From an uncultured Oscillospiraceae bacterium (GTDB lineage Bacteria; Bacillota; Clostridia; Oscillospirales; Oscillospiraceae), in contig CAKTVW010000009.1 of NCBI GenBank assembly GCA_934630495.1, positions 1-61,566 of the forward strand: DNA of 61,566 nucleotides. The letters run 5' to 3'. Positions 26,183 to 34,572 of this stretch are shown one piece after another. The notes under the pieces are model-generated. The model was not told the origin of the DNA and made no database searches. It was given only the letters and a program-made list of their open reading frames with translations. The first letter of the stretch is position 1. Each line of letters starts with the position of its first letter. The position numbers and the translations under genes are program-made.

Positions 26183-26911
26183 TCATTTCTTTTTCTTTTC
26201 AAACGAGTCGCGCAGTTCCTTCAAAAATTCGGGCAGCGGTCGTTCGGAATCGAACGGTCGGAAGAAACGGTATTTCTGCGCATTTTTCTCCCTTGTACTG
26301 CGGAGCTGCGCCTTCAGATGCTCGTAGCGCAGGATGACCTCGTTTTCCACGGCAAATTTTTTGAGCTTGGCCACAAGCTGCATGGAATGCGCGAAATCGA
26401 TAATGAACACCCCGAAAAACACGCCGATAAAGAAGGAAAACGCAAGATTTCTGCCCAGCCACGCAAGCGACTGCTTGATATGCGGATGGATCAGGAAATA
26501 GTAGATCGCGCCCAGCACGCCCCATGCCAGCGAGAATTTCGGACAGATGATCCCGTTCAGATTGCCCCACTGCGTCGAATAGTCCCAAAGCCGCACGTTA
26601 TAAAGCTTCAGCGAGAGCCAGCCCGCAATATACTCGATCACAGTCATGAGAATCGTCATGATCGCGAACAGCAGGAGCTTGTTGGCAAGGTCGCTCTCAA
26701 AAAACCGATATTTTTCCAGCGAAGCGATCAGGTACAGAATGCACAGGCCGACGCCGTAGAGCGGAAGGTACGGACCGGTGCAAAAGCCGGGGTTGATCCA
26801 TTTCCGCTCCGGATTCGACGAGGAAATAAAGCGGCGGAAGAGCAGCTCAAGCGTCCATCCGATCAGCGAACCGATGAAAAACAGATACGCCAGCTCCAGA
26901 AAAATATTCAT
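26183..26911 (-). CDS. CmpB-like membrane protein (putative ABC-transporter type IV family)
   Basis: The 242-residue protein starts MNIFLELAYLFFIGSLIGWTLELLFRRF and contains NPGFCTGPYLPLYGVGLCIL, VIEYIAGWLSLKLYNVRLWDYS and NLNGIICPKFSLAWG. These mark the clostridial family named putative ABC-transporter type IV, with five to six membrane helices. No ATPase partner lies nearby and its function is not established. The C-terminal 50 residues are charged and probably cytosolic. The XRE regulator follows after 46 bases. Confidence 0.75.
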   Translation of the reverse strand: MNIFLELAYLFFIGSLIGWTLELLFRRFISSSNPERKWINPGFCTGPYLPLYGVGLCILYLIASLEKYRFFESDLANKLLLFAIMTILMTVIEYIAGWLSLKLYNVRLWDYSTQWGNLNGIICPKFSLAWGVLGAIYYFLIHPHIKQSLAWLGRNLAFSFFIGVFFGVFIIDFAHSMQLVAKLKKFAVENEVILRYEHLKAQLRSTREKNAQKYRFFRPFDSERPLPEFLKELRDSFEKKKK

Positions 26912-27066
26912 ACCGTACCCTCCAAAAGCAAATTTGCGAAAGTGCCGAACCGTTCAAGGCTCCTTTATCCGTCTTCGGGTCTGCCGCGCAGACTCCGGTC
27001 CTGCGGAGATGACGAAGCTTCGTTCTTTGCCCGCCGATCGCGCGCCGCAGGCACCGTTCTGCCTCT

Positions 27067-27094
27067 ATTATATCGGACGCCGCGCGAAAAGCAA
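27067..27094 (-). promoter_or_regulatory. Predicted promoter for the CmpB-like gene
   Basis: On the minus strand, TTGCTT and TATAAT are separated by 16 bases, about 155 bases before the start codon. The gap 26912-27334 contains no gene. Confidence 0.5.
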
Positions 27095-27159
27095 GCGTCC
27101 GTCCGCATCGTTCGACGTTTTTTTCGCGCCCGGTCCTTTCGATCTCCGAATAAAAAGCA

Positions 27160-27205
27160 CACCGACTTACCGAGGCTTGAACAGCAAGCGCTCGGTAAGC
27201 CGGTG
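27160..27205 (-). terminator. Long hairpin after the aroE-like operon
   Basis: The two arms CACCGACTTACCGAGGCTTG and CAAGCGCTCGGTAAGCCGGTG pair with few mismatches. On the minus strand CTTTTTATTC follows, so it can end transcription of the three-gene operon upstream. The distance from the aroE-like stop is about 130 bases. Confidence 0.65.
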
Positions 27206-27334
27206 CCTTTGCGTGGAGAAAATCAGGATAAGAAAAGAGGAAGAAACTTGAGTATCGTTTTGTTGATCCGCCGCGCTCTTTGCGGGATCGGATGAAAACA
27301 CGGGCTGTTTTCACAGGCGCGGCGGGGCCGCGTA

Positions 27335-28183
27335 TCAGTCGGCGTATTCTGCGGCAAGCGCCTGCTTCATGACCTCCAGCGGCGGTTCGACGCCCGTCCA
27401 GAGGCGGAAGCTGACGGCTCCCTGATTGACAAGCATATCGAAGCCATTGAGCGTGACGCAGCCCCGCTCGGCGGCCCGGGCAAGGAAACGCGTGTGGATC
27501 GGATTCGGAATGATGTCGCAGACGATCATTTCCGGCCGAAGCGTGGAAAAATCGATCGGCGGACAGGACGGATCGGGATACAGTCCGATATTGGTCGCCT
27601 GAACGACCAATTCGCTGTCCGACGGGATGGGGCATTCGGGCACGAAGGGCTGCCAGACGGCATCCGTCTGCGTCTTATCCCGAAGGAGTGCCGCCAGCTC
27701 CTCGCCGCGTTCGCGGCTTCGGTTCAGAATCGTAATTTTCCCGGCGCCCTTTGACGCCAGCTCCACCGAGATCGCTCTTGCGGCACCGCCCGCGCCGATA
27801 ATCGTAACATGTCGGTCGGCCGGGGATATCCCGTGCTGCTCCAGCGAACGCATGAAGCCCTTTCCGTCGGTATTTTCGCCGAGACTTTTACCGTCGCGGA
27901 AAACGACTGTATTCACTGCGCCCATCAAGGCCGCCTCCGGCGAAAGCTCGTCGAGGTATTGCAGAACGGCGACTTTATGAGGCACCGTGATATGCGTGCC
28001 GAGGAAGGAGGTCGCCTTCAGGCCGCGCAAAGCGTCGCCCAGATCTTCCGGCTGTACCAGCATCGTGATATAACGTCCGTTCATCCCCAGGGCGCGGAAC
28101 GCCGCCTCAATGGGAACAACGGTGGGGTTTTCGTCGACCGGGCAGCCCAAAAGGCCGACCAGCTCACTGCGATAGCACTTCAT
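27335..28183 (-). CDS. Shikimate dehydrogenase-like oxidoreductase, substrate site altered
   Basis: The 282-residue protein has the AroE fold signature: HITVPHKVAVLQYLDELSPEAALMGAVNTVV (catalytic Lys), ENTDGKGF (catalytic Asp), and the NADP-binding GAGGAARAISVELASKGA followed by NRSRER. The N-terminal shikimate-binding motif, normally SxSPxxHN, is replaced by CPVDENPTVVPIEAAF. True shikimate dehydrogenase activity is therefore doubtful, and a related hydroxy-acid or cyclitol may be the substrate. No other aromatic-pathway gene is near. It overlaps the UPF0303 gene by four bases and belongs to an operon divergent from the sugar importer. Confidence 0.82.
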   Translation of the reverse strand: MKCYRSELVGLLGCPVDENPTVVPIEAAFRALGMNGRYITMLVQPEDLGDALRGLKATSFLGTHITVPHKVAVLQYLDELSPEAALMGAVNTVVFRDGKSLGENTDGKGFMRSLEQHGISPADRHVTIIGAGGAARAISVELASKGAGKITILNRSRERGEELAALLRDKTQTDAVWQPFVPECPIPSDSELVVQATNIGLYPDPSCPPIDFSTLRPEMIVCDIIPNPIHTRFLARAAERGCVTLNGFDMLVNQGAVSFRLWTGVEPPLEVMKQALAAEYAD

Positions 28184-28671
28184 GATCTTTCCTCCGATCC
28201 CGGAAGCGACAGGCCCAGATAGGCCGCGATCGTTTCCGCTACAATACGATGGTCCTGCTCATGCGGCAGGCCCGAACAGCAGACCGCGCCGATCACGCCC
28301 GTTCCCTTCAGCGTCAGCGGGAAGCCTCCGCCGAGGAACGCGTAATCCTGCGTGGAAAGGTGCCAGTCCCGCTCGGGGTCTTCGCCCGCCTGCGCAAGCT
28401 CATAGCCCGCCCGCAGCGAGGACATGTGCGTTACGGTCACGGTGTTGTACTTACGGCGCAGCCACTGCTCGTTGTGGAGATTCGTGCCGGGGAAGCCGTA
28501 GCGGAAAACGGTATAGCCGTTGACCGTGATGGCAAAGGCAGGACCGACGCCCTTTTTCTCGGCTGCCTCGACGAGCATACATCCGAGACGCCACGCGTCG
28601 CGGTTGGAAAGCGACGGGAATTGCAGCAAGCGCTCCTGTTCCTTCAAAACGGCGATTTGAGCTTTCAACAT
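28180..28671 (-). CDS. UPF0303/HbpS-like (GlcG-type) protein
   Basis: The 163-residue protein matches the UPF0303 branch of the HbpS/GlcG fold: LSNRDAWRLGCMLVEAAEKKGVGPAFAITVNGYTVFRYGFPGT and YAFLGGGFPLTLKGTGVIGAVCCSGLPHEQDH. Members often sit in carbohydrate or two-carbon metabolism operons and may bind heme or small acids; their role is not settled. Its stop overlaps the start of the aroE-like gene, and its start is six bases after the unknown 358-aa gene. Confidence 0.8.
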   Translation of the reverse strand: MLKAQIAVLKEQERLLQFPSLSNRDAWRLGCMLVEAAEKKGVGPAFAITVNGYTVFRYGFPGTNLHNEQWLRRKYNTVTVTHMSSLRAGYELAQAGEDPERDWHLSTQDYAFLGGGFPLTLKGTGVIGAVCCSGLPHEQDHRIVAETIAAYLGLSLPGSEERS

Positions 28672-28677
28672 TTTCGA

Positions 28678-29754
28678 TCAGTCCTCCCGTAGGCGAAGCC
28701 CCAGCAGAGCCTCGGAGATGGGCGAAAGCGCCGCCGCTTTGCCGCGGAAGAACCAGTAGTCCAGCGTCAGGCGGGAGCAGTCGCGGCCGTCCGTTCCAAA
28801 GGTCTCGCCGGTCGTTTCCAGCTCCGCGAAGCCGTCGCCGCGCGTATCATTCATATAAATAAAGAGAGAGCAGCCGTTTTCGCCCGGTCGGTCGGACGGC
28901 TCCTTAATATAGCGGTCCGAGGGGGCGTTGCGGTAATTGCGGACAAAGAAGCTGAAGCCGCCGTCTTCCTCCGGCAGAAGATATCCGACCCGTCCGAAGG
29001 TCTGGTAGGCCTTGAAGCCAACCTTGTGCTCGGCGCAGGAGCTTACCTTTACCGCCGCGCGGCCGTCAGCCGCCGAGAGCACCACGCCCGCCGAGGGCGC
29101 GTAGTAGTCCACATATTCCAATTCCTTTCCGAGGTAAGGAACTAAAAACTCGCCGCCGTCGCGCACCTGACACAGGTCCCAGATCTCCAGCTCCATCGGC
29201 TCCTCCGGAGAATGATCCTCCAGCAGCATTTCCTGCGTAAAGCCGCAGAAGCTCACGCCGTCCATCAGCTCGGAGAAGCGGCGGCTCTCCCGCAGCGGAT
29301 TGCGGCACGGCCGCAGAAGGCGCTGTACAAAAAACCGCTTGTGCTTTCCGTCCGTTTCAAAAAGCTCCGCTTCCAGCCCGCTTTCCAGCAGCAGCTCATG
29401 GTCGGCAGACGGCGCAAAGTGGCAGTCTCCGGGATCGACGCCGGGCTGAACGGTATAGCTTTCATTGAATCGCGCGCGTTCCTTTGTAAAAAACGGGAAC
29501 TCCGGCGCGATCCAGAAGCGGTCGCCGCCGACATTCCAGCCGCCGTCGCCGCAAAAATCGCGGTATGCCGCCGCAGAGGCAAGCGCCGACGGCGTCCAAA
29601 GCACGCCGACGGAGTCCTCGCCGTCAAACGGCCCGTAAAACCGTCCCCGGCCCTCCCACACCAGAAGCACCCTGCCGTCTCCGATCGGAAGCAGGCGATA
29701 GCTCTCGCCGCTTTCGTGCAGCGTCTTCTTTAGCTCGGAAAATGAAATCCGCAT
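28678..29754 (-). CDS. Protein of unknown function in the sugar region (358 aa)
   Basis: It starts at the ATG behind GAGGAGGCCGAATT and is first in its operon. The sequence is beta-rich, without signal peptide or membrane helix. Stretches such as LLPIGDGRVLLVWEGRGRFYGPF, GDRFWIAPEFPFF, SFCGFTQEMLLEDH and VSSCAEHKVGFKAYQTFGRVGYL recall a galactose-mutarotase-like fold, but this is only an impression. It may act as a sugar epimerase or mutarotase for the rhamnose-type pathway encoded divergently. Confidence 0.6.
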   Translation of the reverse strand: MRISFSELKKTLHESGESYRLLPIGDGRVLLVWEGRGRFYGPFDGEDSVGVLWTPSALASAAAYRDFCGDGGWNVGGDRFWIAPEFPFFTKERARFNESYTVQPGVDPGDCHFAPSADHELLLESGLEAELFETDGKHKRFFVQRLLRPCRNPLRESRRFSELMDGVSFCGFTQEMLLEDHSPEEPMELEIWDLCQVRDGGEFLVPYLGKELEYVDYYAPSAGVVLSAADGRAAVKVSSCAEHKVGFKAYQTFGRVGYLLPEEDGGFSFFVRNYRNAPSDRYIKEPSDRPGENGCSLFIYMNDTRGDGFAELETTGETFGTDGRDCSRLTLDYWFFRGKAAALSPISEALLGLRLRED

Positions 29755-29805
29755 AATTCGGCCTCCTCATTTTCTAAAATTGGAAAAAACAACTTTCATA
29801 TTTGC

Positions 29806-29834
29806 AATATACAATGTTCCCGCAAGATTGTCAA
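29806..29834 (-). promoter_or_regulatory. Predicted promoter of the divergent (minus) operon with embedded operator
   Basis: On the minus strand, TTGACA and TATATT are separated by 17 bases. An inverted repeat ACAAT-N11-ATTGT spans from the -35 box through the spacer, so a bound repressor would block the promoter. Confidence 0.7.
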
Positions 29835-29930
29835 TAGCTTTGTGAAAAAAACTGCGTGGAATTACGAGTTGCTTTGGCTATTATTATCAATCGTTTCGTC
29901 AAAACCGAAAAAATAAGTGAAAAAAACATA

Positions 29931-29959
29931 TTGACAATTGTAAAAAACAATGCTAACAT
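29931..29959 (+). promoter_or_regulatory. Predicted promoter of the sugar importer operon with embedded operator
   Basis: TTGACA at 29931 and TAACAT at 29954 are 17 bases apart. The spacer contains the perfect inverted repeat ATTGTAAAAAACAAT (29937-29951). The same half-site occurs in the divergent promoter, which points to one shared regulator, most simply the DeoR protein encoded at 33608. Confidence 0.75.
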
Positions 29960-30031
29960 GAGGACGTAAGCAAAAGAAACCACATAAAAACAAAAAATCC
30001 AAAGAACAACAAAGAAAAGGAGCGTGACGGT

Positions 30032-31513
30032 ATGGAAGCGCCAATTCTGGAAATGCGCGGCATTCGCAAGGAGTTCCCCGGTGTTCTTGCGCTGAACGAT
30101 GTGCATTTGCAGGTATCCGGCGGCGAGATCATGGCGCTCATCGGTGAAAACGGCGCGGGCAAGAGCACGCTGATGAAGGTCCTGACGGGCGTTTATCAGC
30201 GGGACGCCGGAGAGGTCCTCTATCGCGGACGTCCGGTCAGCTACGCAAACACGCGCCAGGCTCTGCACGACGGAATCGCGATCATCCATCAGGAGCTCAC
30301 GCTGATCCCGCAGATGACGGTCTACGAAAATATTTTCCTCGGCCGTGAGCTGAAAAACCGGTTGGGTGTGACAAACAAAAAGGCAATGCGCGCCAAAAGC
30401 CGAGAGCTTCTGGAGATGCTGCACGTCGACCTCAATCCGAACAGCCGCGTGGCGAACCTGTCGATCGCACAGCAGCAGATGGTGGAGATCGCGAAGGTCC
30501 TTCTCTACGACGCGCAGGTCATCGTCATGGACGAGCCGACGGACGCCCTGCCGGACGAGAAGGTCGAAAGCCTGTTCGCCGTGCTGCGCAAGCTCAAGCA
30601 GCAGGGAAAAGCGATCATCTACATTTCCCACCGCCTGAAGGAAATTTTTGAGATTTGCGACAGCGTAACGGTCATGCGCGACGGCGCCTACGTCGACAGC
30701 GCGGCGGTTTCCGAGATCGACAACGACTGGCTGGTCGAGAAGATGGTCGGCCGGACGCTTGACGATCAGTTCCCGCACAAGGACATCCCGCGCGGCGAGC
30801 GCGTTATGGAGGTCCGCGGACTGGAAAACGCGCTGATCCACGACGTTTCCTTCGACGCTTACGCGGGCGAGATTCTCGGCATCGTCGGGTTGGTCGGCGC
30901 GGGGCGGACGGAGCTGGCGCAGACGATCTACGGCTGCTACGCGCACAGCGGCGGAAGCGTTTCCGTTTTGGGCCGCACGGTGCCGGGCGGCTCGATCAAG
31001 AAGGCCATTCAGCACGGCATCTACTATATGACCGAGGACCGCAAGCAAAACGGTCTGGTCATGCTGCAGGACGTTCGGGCGAACATGACGCTCTCCTCGC
31101 TGAAGCAGGTGAGCACCGCAGGATACATCCACACGCGCAAGGAAAAGCAGCTCGTGGAGGAATACCGCGAGCGCACGAACGTAAAAACGCCGAGCATCTA
31201 TCAGCTTGTCCGCAATCTTTCCGGCGGCAATCAGCAGAAGGTCATTCTGGCCAAGGCGCTTCTGACGGCGCCGGACGTGCTGATCCTCGACGAACCGACG
31301 CGCGGCATCGACGTCGGCGCGAAAAAGGAGATCTACAACCTGATTAACGACCTCAAGGCAAAAGGAAAGGCCATCGTCATCATCTCCTCCGAAATGCCGG
31401 AAATCCTCGGCATGAGCGACCGGATCCTTGTGATGCACGAGGGACGGGTCAAGGGTGAGCTGTCCAGAGCCGAGGCCACGCAGGAAAAAATCATGAAAAC
31501 GATACTTTGCTGA
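30032..31513 (+). CDS. Sugar ABC transporter ATP-binding protein (RbsA/MglA type)
   Basis: The 493-residue protein has two ATPase halves. The first has Walker A GENGAGKST near residue 40, signature LSIAQQQMVEIAKVL and Walker B VIVMDEPT. The second has the degenerate Walker region GLVGAGRTE and signature LSGGNQQKVILAKAL with LILDEPTRGIDVG. This is the CUT2 family, which energises uptake of pentoses, galactose and deoxy-sugars. The start follows AAAGGAGCG. With the permease and binding protein downstream it forms the importer; neighbouring catabolic genes suggest rhamnose or a related 6-deoxy sugar. Confidence 0.92.
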   Translation: MEAPILEMRGIRKEFPGVLALNDVHLQVSGGEIMALIGENGAGKSTLMKVLTGVYQRDAGEVLYRGRPVSYANTRQALHDGIAIIHQELTLIPQMTVYENIFLGRELKNRLGVTNKKAMRAKSRELLEMLHVDLNPNSRVANLSIAQQQMVEIAKVLLYDAQVIVMDEPTDALPDEKVESLFAVLRKLKQQGKAIIYISHRLKEIFEICDSVTVMRDGAYVDSAAVSEIDNDWLVEKMVGRTLDDQFPHKDIPRGERVMEVRGLENALIHDVSFDAYAGEILGIVGLVGAGRTELAQTIYGCYAHSGGSVSVLGRTVPGGSIKKAIQHGIYYMTEDRKQNGLVMLQDVRANMTLSSLKQVSTAGYIHTRKEKQLVEEYRERTNVKTPSIYQLVRNLSGGNQQKVILAKALLTAPDVLILDEPTRGIDVGAKKEIYNLINDLKAKGKAIVIISSEMPEILGMSDRILVMHEGRVKGELSRAEATQEKIMKTILC

Positions 31514-31527
31514 CAGAGGTGTACGAA

Positions 31528-32499
31528 ATGAAAAAAGAAAAAAGCAAGGCGCTGATACTCCTCGAGCGCTTCAAAATGTTCATCCTGCTGGTCGTGGTCT
31601 TGGCGGTTCTGGGTATCGTGGAGCCGAAATTCCTCGCTGGTAACAACATCGCCAACATCTTCAAGCAGATCGCGACCAACGCGATTCTCGCAGCCGGCAT
31701 GTGCTTCGTCATCCTGACCGGCGGCATCGACATCTCCGTCGGCGCGACGCTGGCGCTGGTCGGCGCGATCTCGGTCGACCTGATCCGCATGGGCGTTCAC
31801 ATCGTGTTCGTGGTCCTGATCGCCTTGGCTATCGGCGCGGTGGTCGGTCTTTTCAACGGCGTGTTCATCGCGAAGTTCAAGCTCCAGCCCATGATCGTCA
31901 CGCTGGCGACCATGTCGATCTGCCGGGGCCTGACCTACATCTATACGAAAGGCTCCCCTATCACGCTCAACACCGCGCTGAGCAGCGGCAAGGTCTATAA
32001 ATGGATCGGCAGCGGCAGCCTGTTCGGCAAAATTCCGTTCCCGCTGATCCTTGTGATCCTCGTATTTGCCGTGTCCTTCTACATCCTGAACAAAACGGCC
32101 TTCGGCCGCCGTGTCTATGCCGTCGGCGGCAACGAGGATGCCGCACGTTTGTCCGGCATCAACACGGTCTGGACGAAGATCATGGCCTATGTGACCTGCG
32201 GCATCATGGCCGCGATCGCCGCGATCATCATTTCCGCGCGTGTTTCTTCGGCGCAGCCGAACGCGGGCGAAAGCTACGAGATGGACGCGATCGCCGCAGT
32301 CGTCATCGGCGGCACCTCCCTGCGTGGCGGTGAAGGTAAGGTCCTTTACACGATCATCGGCGCGCTGATCATCGGAATGCTCAATAACTTCCTGAACCTG
32401 ATCGGCGTGGACAGCTACTACCAGATCGTTGTCAAGGGCGTTGTGATCCTCATCGCCGTACTTGCGGACGCAAAGACTGAAAAGTCTAGAGTCAAATAA
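31528..32499 (+). CDS. Sugar ABC transporter permease (RbsC type)
   Basis: I chose the ATG at 31528 behind AGAGGTG, giving 323 residues. It is almost entirely hydrophobic with eight to ten helices, and carries the CUT2 permease marks GMCFVILTGGIDISVGA, GLFNGVFIAKFKLQPMIVTLATMSICRGL and GRRVYAVGGNEDAARLSGI, with GGTSLRGGEGKV near the end. It forms the membrane channel of the importer and lies 14 bases after the ATPase gene. Confidence 0.92.
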   Translation: MKKEKSKALILLERFKMFILLVVVLAVLGIVEPKFLAGNNIANIFKQIATNAILAAGMCFVILTGGIDISVGATLALVGAISVDLIRMGVHIVFVVLIALAIGAVVGLFNGVFIAKFKLQPMIVTLATMSICRGLTYIYTKGSPITLNTALSSGKVYKWIGSGSLFGKIPFPLILVILVFAVSFYILNKTAFGRRVYAVGGNEDAARLSGINTVWTKIMAYVTCGIMAAIAAIIISARVSSAQPNAGESYEMDAIAAVVIGGTSLRGGEGKVLYTIIGALIIGMLNNFLNLIGVDSYYQIVVKGVVILIAVLADAKTEKSRVK

Positions 32500-32528
32500 A
32501 ACAAAAAACAAGAAGGAGACAAAGTGAA

Positions 32529-33491
32529 ATGAAAAAACTGCTTGCCCTGCTGCTGGCCGCAGCGATGCTCTTCGCGTTCGCCGCATGTACGGCGAACACG
32601 AACGAGGACCCGAAGACCCCCGCAACCGACCCTGCTACCAAAGGCGATACCCCTTCTGAGTCCGAAAAAGTTGTGATCGGCCTGCTGGTCTACAACGACA
32701 AGAACGAGTTCATCCAGAAGCTCGTTGCCGGCGCACAGGCAAAGTGCGACGAGTACGGCTATGAGCTTATCAGCTACAGCGCCGACGGCGACGCAGCGAC
32801 CGAGGTCAACAACATGGAAGACCTCATCACCAAGAAGCCCGACGTCATCCTCTACAACCCCGTTGACTCCGACGCGGCAGGCGCCGCTCTGAGCCTTGCA
32901 AACGATGCAGGCATCCCCGTCATCACCGTTGACCGTACCGCGAACGGCGGCGAGGTCGTTTCCCACGTTGCTTCCGATAACGTCTACGGCGGCGAGCTGG
33001 CCGGCGAGTACATCAAGGAGCTGCTCGGCGAAGCGGGCGGCGAACTGCTTGAGATTCAGGGCGTTGCCGGCACCTCCGCAGCACGCGACCGCGGCGAAGG
33101 CTTCCACAAGGCCGTTGACGGCGTCGCCAACTACACTGTCGTCGACAGCCAGATCGGCAACTGGGACAAGGCGCAGGGCATGACCATCATGGAAAACGCG
33201 CTGCAGGCTCATCCGGATATCAAGGCCGTCTTTGCTCACAACGACACGATGGCAATGGGCGCTATGGAAGCTGCCTATGCCGCAGGCCGTGAGGACATCA
33301 TCATCATCGGCTTCGACGCGGACGACGACGCCGTGCAGGCCGTTAAGGACGGCAAGCTGGCCGCTACCGTCGCGCAGCAGCCCGACCTGATGGGCGGCCG
33401 CGCTGTCGAGCTGGCACACGACTACCTGAACGGTATGACGCTGAATGCAGCCGAGGCCGTCGAAGTCGCGCTGATCAAGACCGGCGATTGA
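32529..33491 (+). CDS. Sugar-binding lipoprotein of the ABC importer (RbsB type)
   Basis: The 320-residue protein starts after AAGGAGACAAAG and has a lipoprotein signal (MKKLLALLLAAAMLFAFAAC). The mature part is a periplasmic-binding-protein-like type 1 domain (VVIGLLVYNDKNEFIQKLVAGAQAKCDEYGYEL, ILYNPVDSDAAG, GEYIKELLGEAGGELLEIQG, VFAHNDTMAMGAMEAAYAAGREDIIIIGFD). It captures the sugar outside the membrane. A T-rich stretch follows the stop, but no clean terminator. Confidence 0.92.
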   Translation: MKKLLALLLAAAMLFAFAACTANTNEDPKTPATDPATKGDTPSESEKVVIGLLVYNDKNEFIQKLVAGAQAKCDEYGYELISYSADGDAATEVNNMEDLITKKPDVILYNPVDSDAAGAALSLANDAGIPVITVDRTANGGEVVSHVASDNVYGGELAGEYIKELLGEAGGELLEIQGVAGTSAARDRGEGFHKAVDGVANYTVVDSQIGNWDKAQGMTIMENALQAHPDIKAVFAHNDTMAMGAMEAAYAAGREDIIIIGFDADDDAVQAVKDGKLAATVAQQPDLMGGRAVELAHDYLNGMTLNAAEAVEVALIKTGD

Positions 33492-33544
33492 TCTGTTTCT
33501 GCTTGGTTTTTACAAGAAATTCTTCTAAAATCCCAAGGTAATAA

Positions 33545-33573
33545 TTGCCTTTCCGCTTGTTCTGCGCTATAAT
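33545..33573 (+). promoter_or_regulatory. Predicted promoter for the DeoR regulator and rhamnose genes
   Basis: TTGCCT and TATAAT are separated by 17 bases and followed by the palindrome ACATATATGT, 35 bases before the deoR-type start. Confidence 0.65.
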
Positions 33574-33607
33574 GAATACATATATGTAAGAAAAGGGAGC
33601 GTTAACT

Positions 33608-34375
33608 ATGAATAAAGCGGAAAGGCAGCAGAAAATTCTGAACTACATGCTCGGCAACAACAAGGCCGCGACGGCCGAGGAGCTGCGCGAGACGTGCTGC
33701 GTGACCAGCGAGACGATCCGAAAGGATCTGATCGAAATGGAGCAGCAGAAGAAAATATGCCGCGTTCTGGGCGGAGCCGTTCTCTACGAACGGCCAGACG
33801 AACGGCTCCTCCAGAATCGTTACTATGAAAACCTGAAGGCAAAGCGGGAGATCGCCGCTGCTGCCGTGCAGCTCCTGCATGACAGAGATTTCGTTTGCTT
33901 GGATTCCGGCTCGACGAATCTGTGCTTTGCCATGAATTTTCCCGACCTTTCCGTTTCCGTGCTGACCAATTCGCTGAACATCGCGCAGGAGCTTTCCCAG
34001 CGCAGCAATGTGCGCGTTTTTGTCGCGGGCGGAGAGCTTCGCGGAAAGAATATGTCCATGACGGGCTTTGTTACGGAAAACATGATCCAGAACTACCGCG
34101 TGCGGAAGGTCTTTCTCACCAGTGAGGGCGTCGACCCCGATTTCGGCGTGATGGACGCGCACGAGTCCGAAAGCTGTGTCAAGCAGAAGATGATCTCGAT
34201 CGCAAAAGAGACCTACCTGCTGGCCGATCACAGCAAGTTTTCCGTCATCACACCGATCTGTACGGCCTCCATGGACCAGCTGACCGCGATCATCACCGAT
34301 TCCGAGATCGATCCGAAGGTCTTGAAGACCTATCAGGACGCGGGCGTGAAGGTGATCGTCGCCGACCCACTCTAA
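33608..34375 (+). CDS. DeoR-family transcriptional regulator
   Basis: The 255-residue protein has a DeoR helix-turn-helix (ERQQKILNYMLGNNKAATAEELRETCCVTSETIRKDLIEME) and the C-terminal sugar-phosphate sensor domain (VCLDSGSTNLCFA, SVLTNSLNIAQEL, KVFLTSEGVDPDFGVMD, LLADHSKFSVI). Such proteins usually repress sugar operons until a phosphorylated intermediate binds, here probably rhamnulose 1-phosphate. Its stop codon TAA coincides with the first bases of a family B element. Confidence 0.9.
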   Translation: MNKAERQQKILNYMLGNNKAATAEELRETCCVTSETIRKDLIEMEQQKKICRVLGGAVLYERPDERLLQNRYYENLKAKREIAAAAVQLLHDRDFVCLDSGSTNLCFAMNFPDLSVSVLTNSLNIAQELSQRSNVRVFVAGGELRGKNMSMTGFVTENMIQNYRVRKVFLTSEGVDPDFGVMDAHESESCVKQKMISIAKETYLLADHSKFSVITPICTASMDQLTAIITDSEIDPKVLKTYQDAGVKVIVADPL

Positions 34376-34540
34376 GGAATCTCTGAATAAATCGTCTGCG
34401 GCTGTCGCCGGATCTTTTTCGTCGGCTTTTCGGTTTGAAAAACTTGAAATACATAGAGTATTCCTGCGCTTTTCAAATCTCAACCCGCCAAAAAATCTCT
34501 CGACGACAACTCTTGTCGATTTAATCAGAGCTTCCCTAAG
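34373..34540. mobile_element. MITE-like element (family B), copy 2
   Basis: The 168-bp element is bounded by imperfect inverted ends (TAAGGAATCTCTGAATAAAT against the complement of GATTTAATCAGAGCTTCCCT). Its core is the reverse complement of that in the copy at 8141-8309, including AGAGTATTCCTGCGCTTTTC. It lies between the deoR-type gene and the rhamnose isomerase gene and will be carried in the transcript as a long imperfect hairpin. Confidence 0.78.
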
Positions 34541-34572
34541 ATTTCCGGCGTTTATGCCGACGGAGGTAACCG

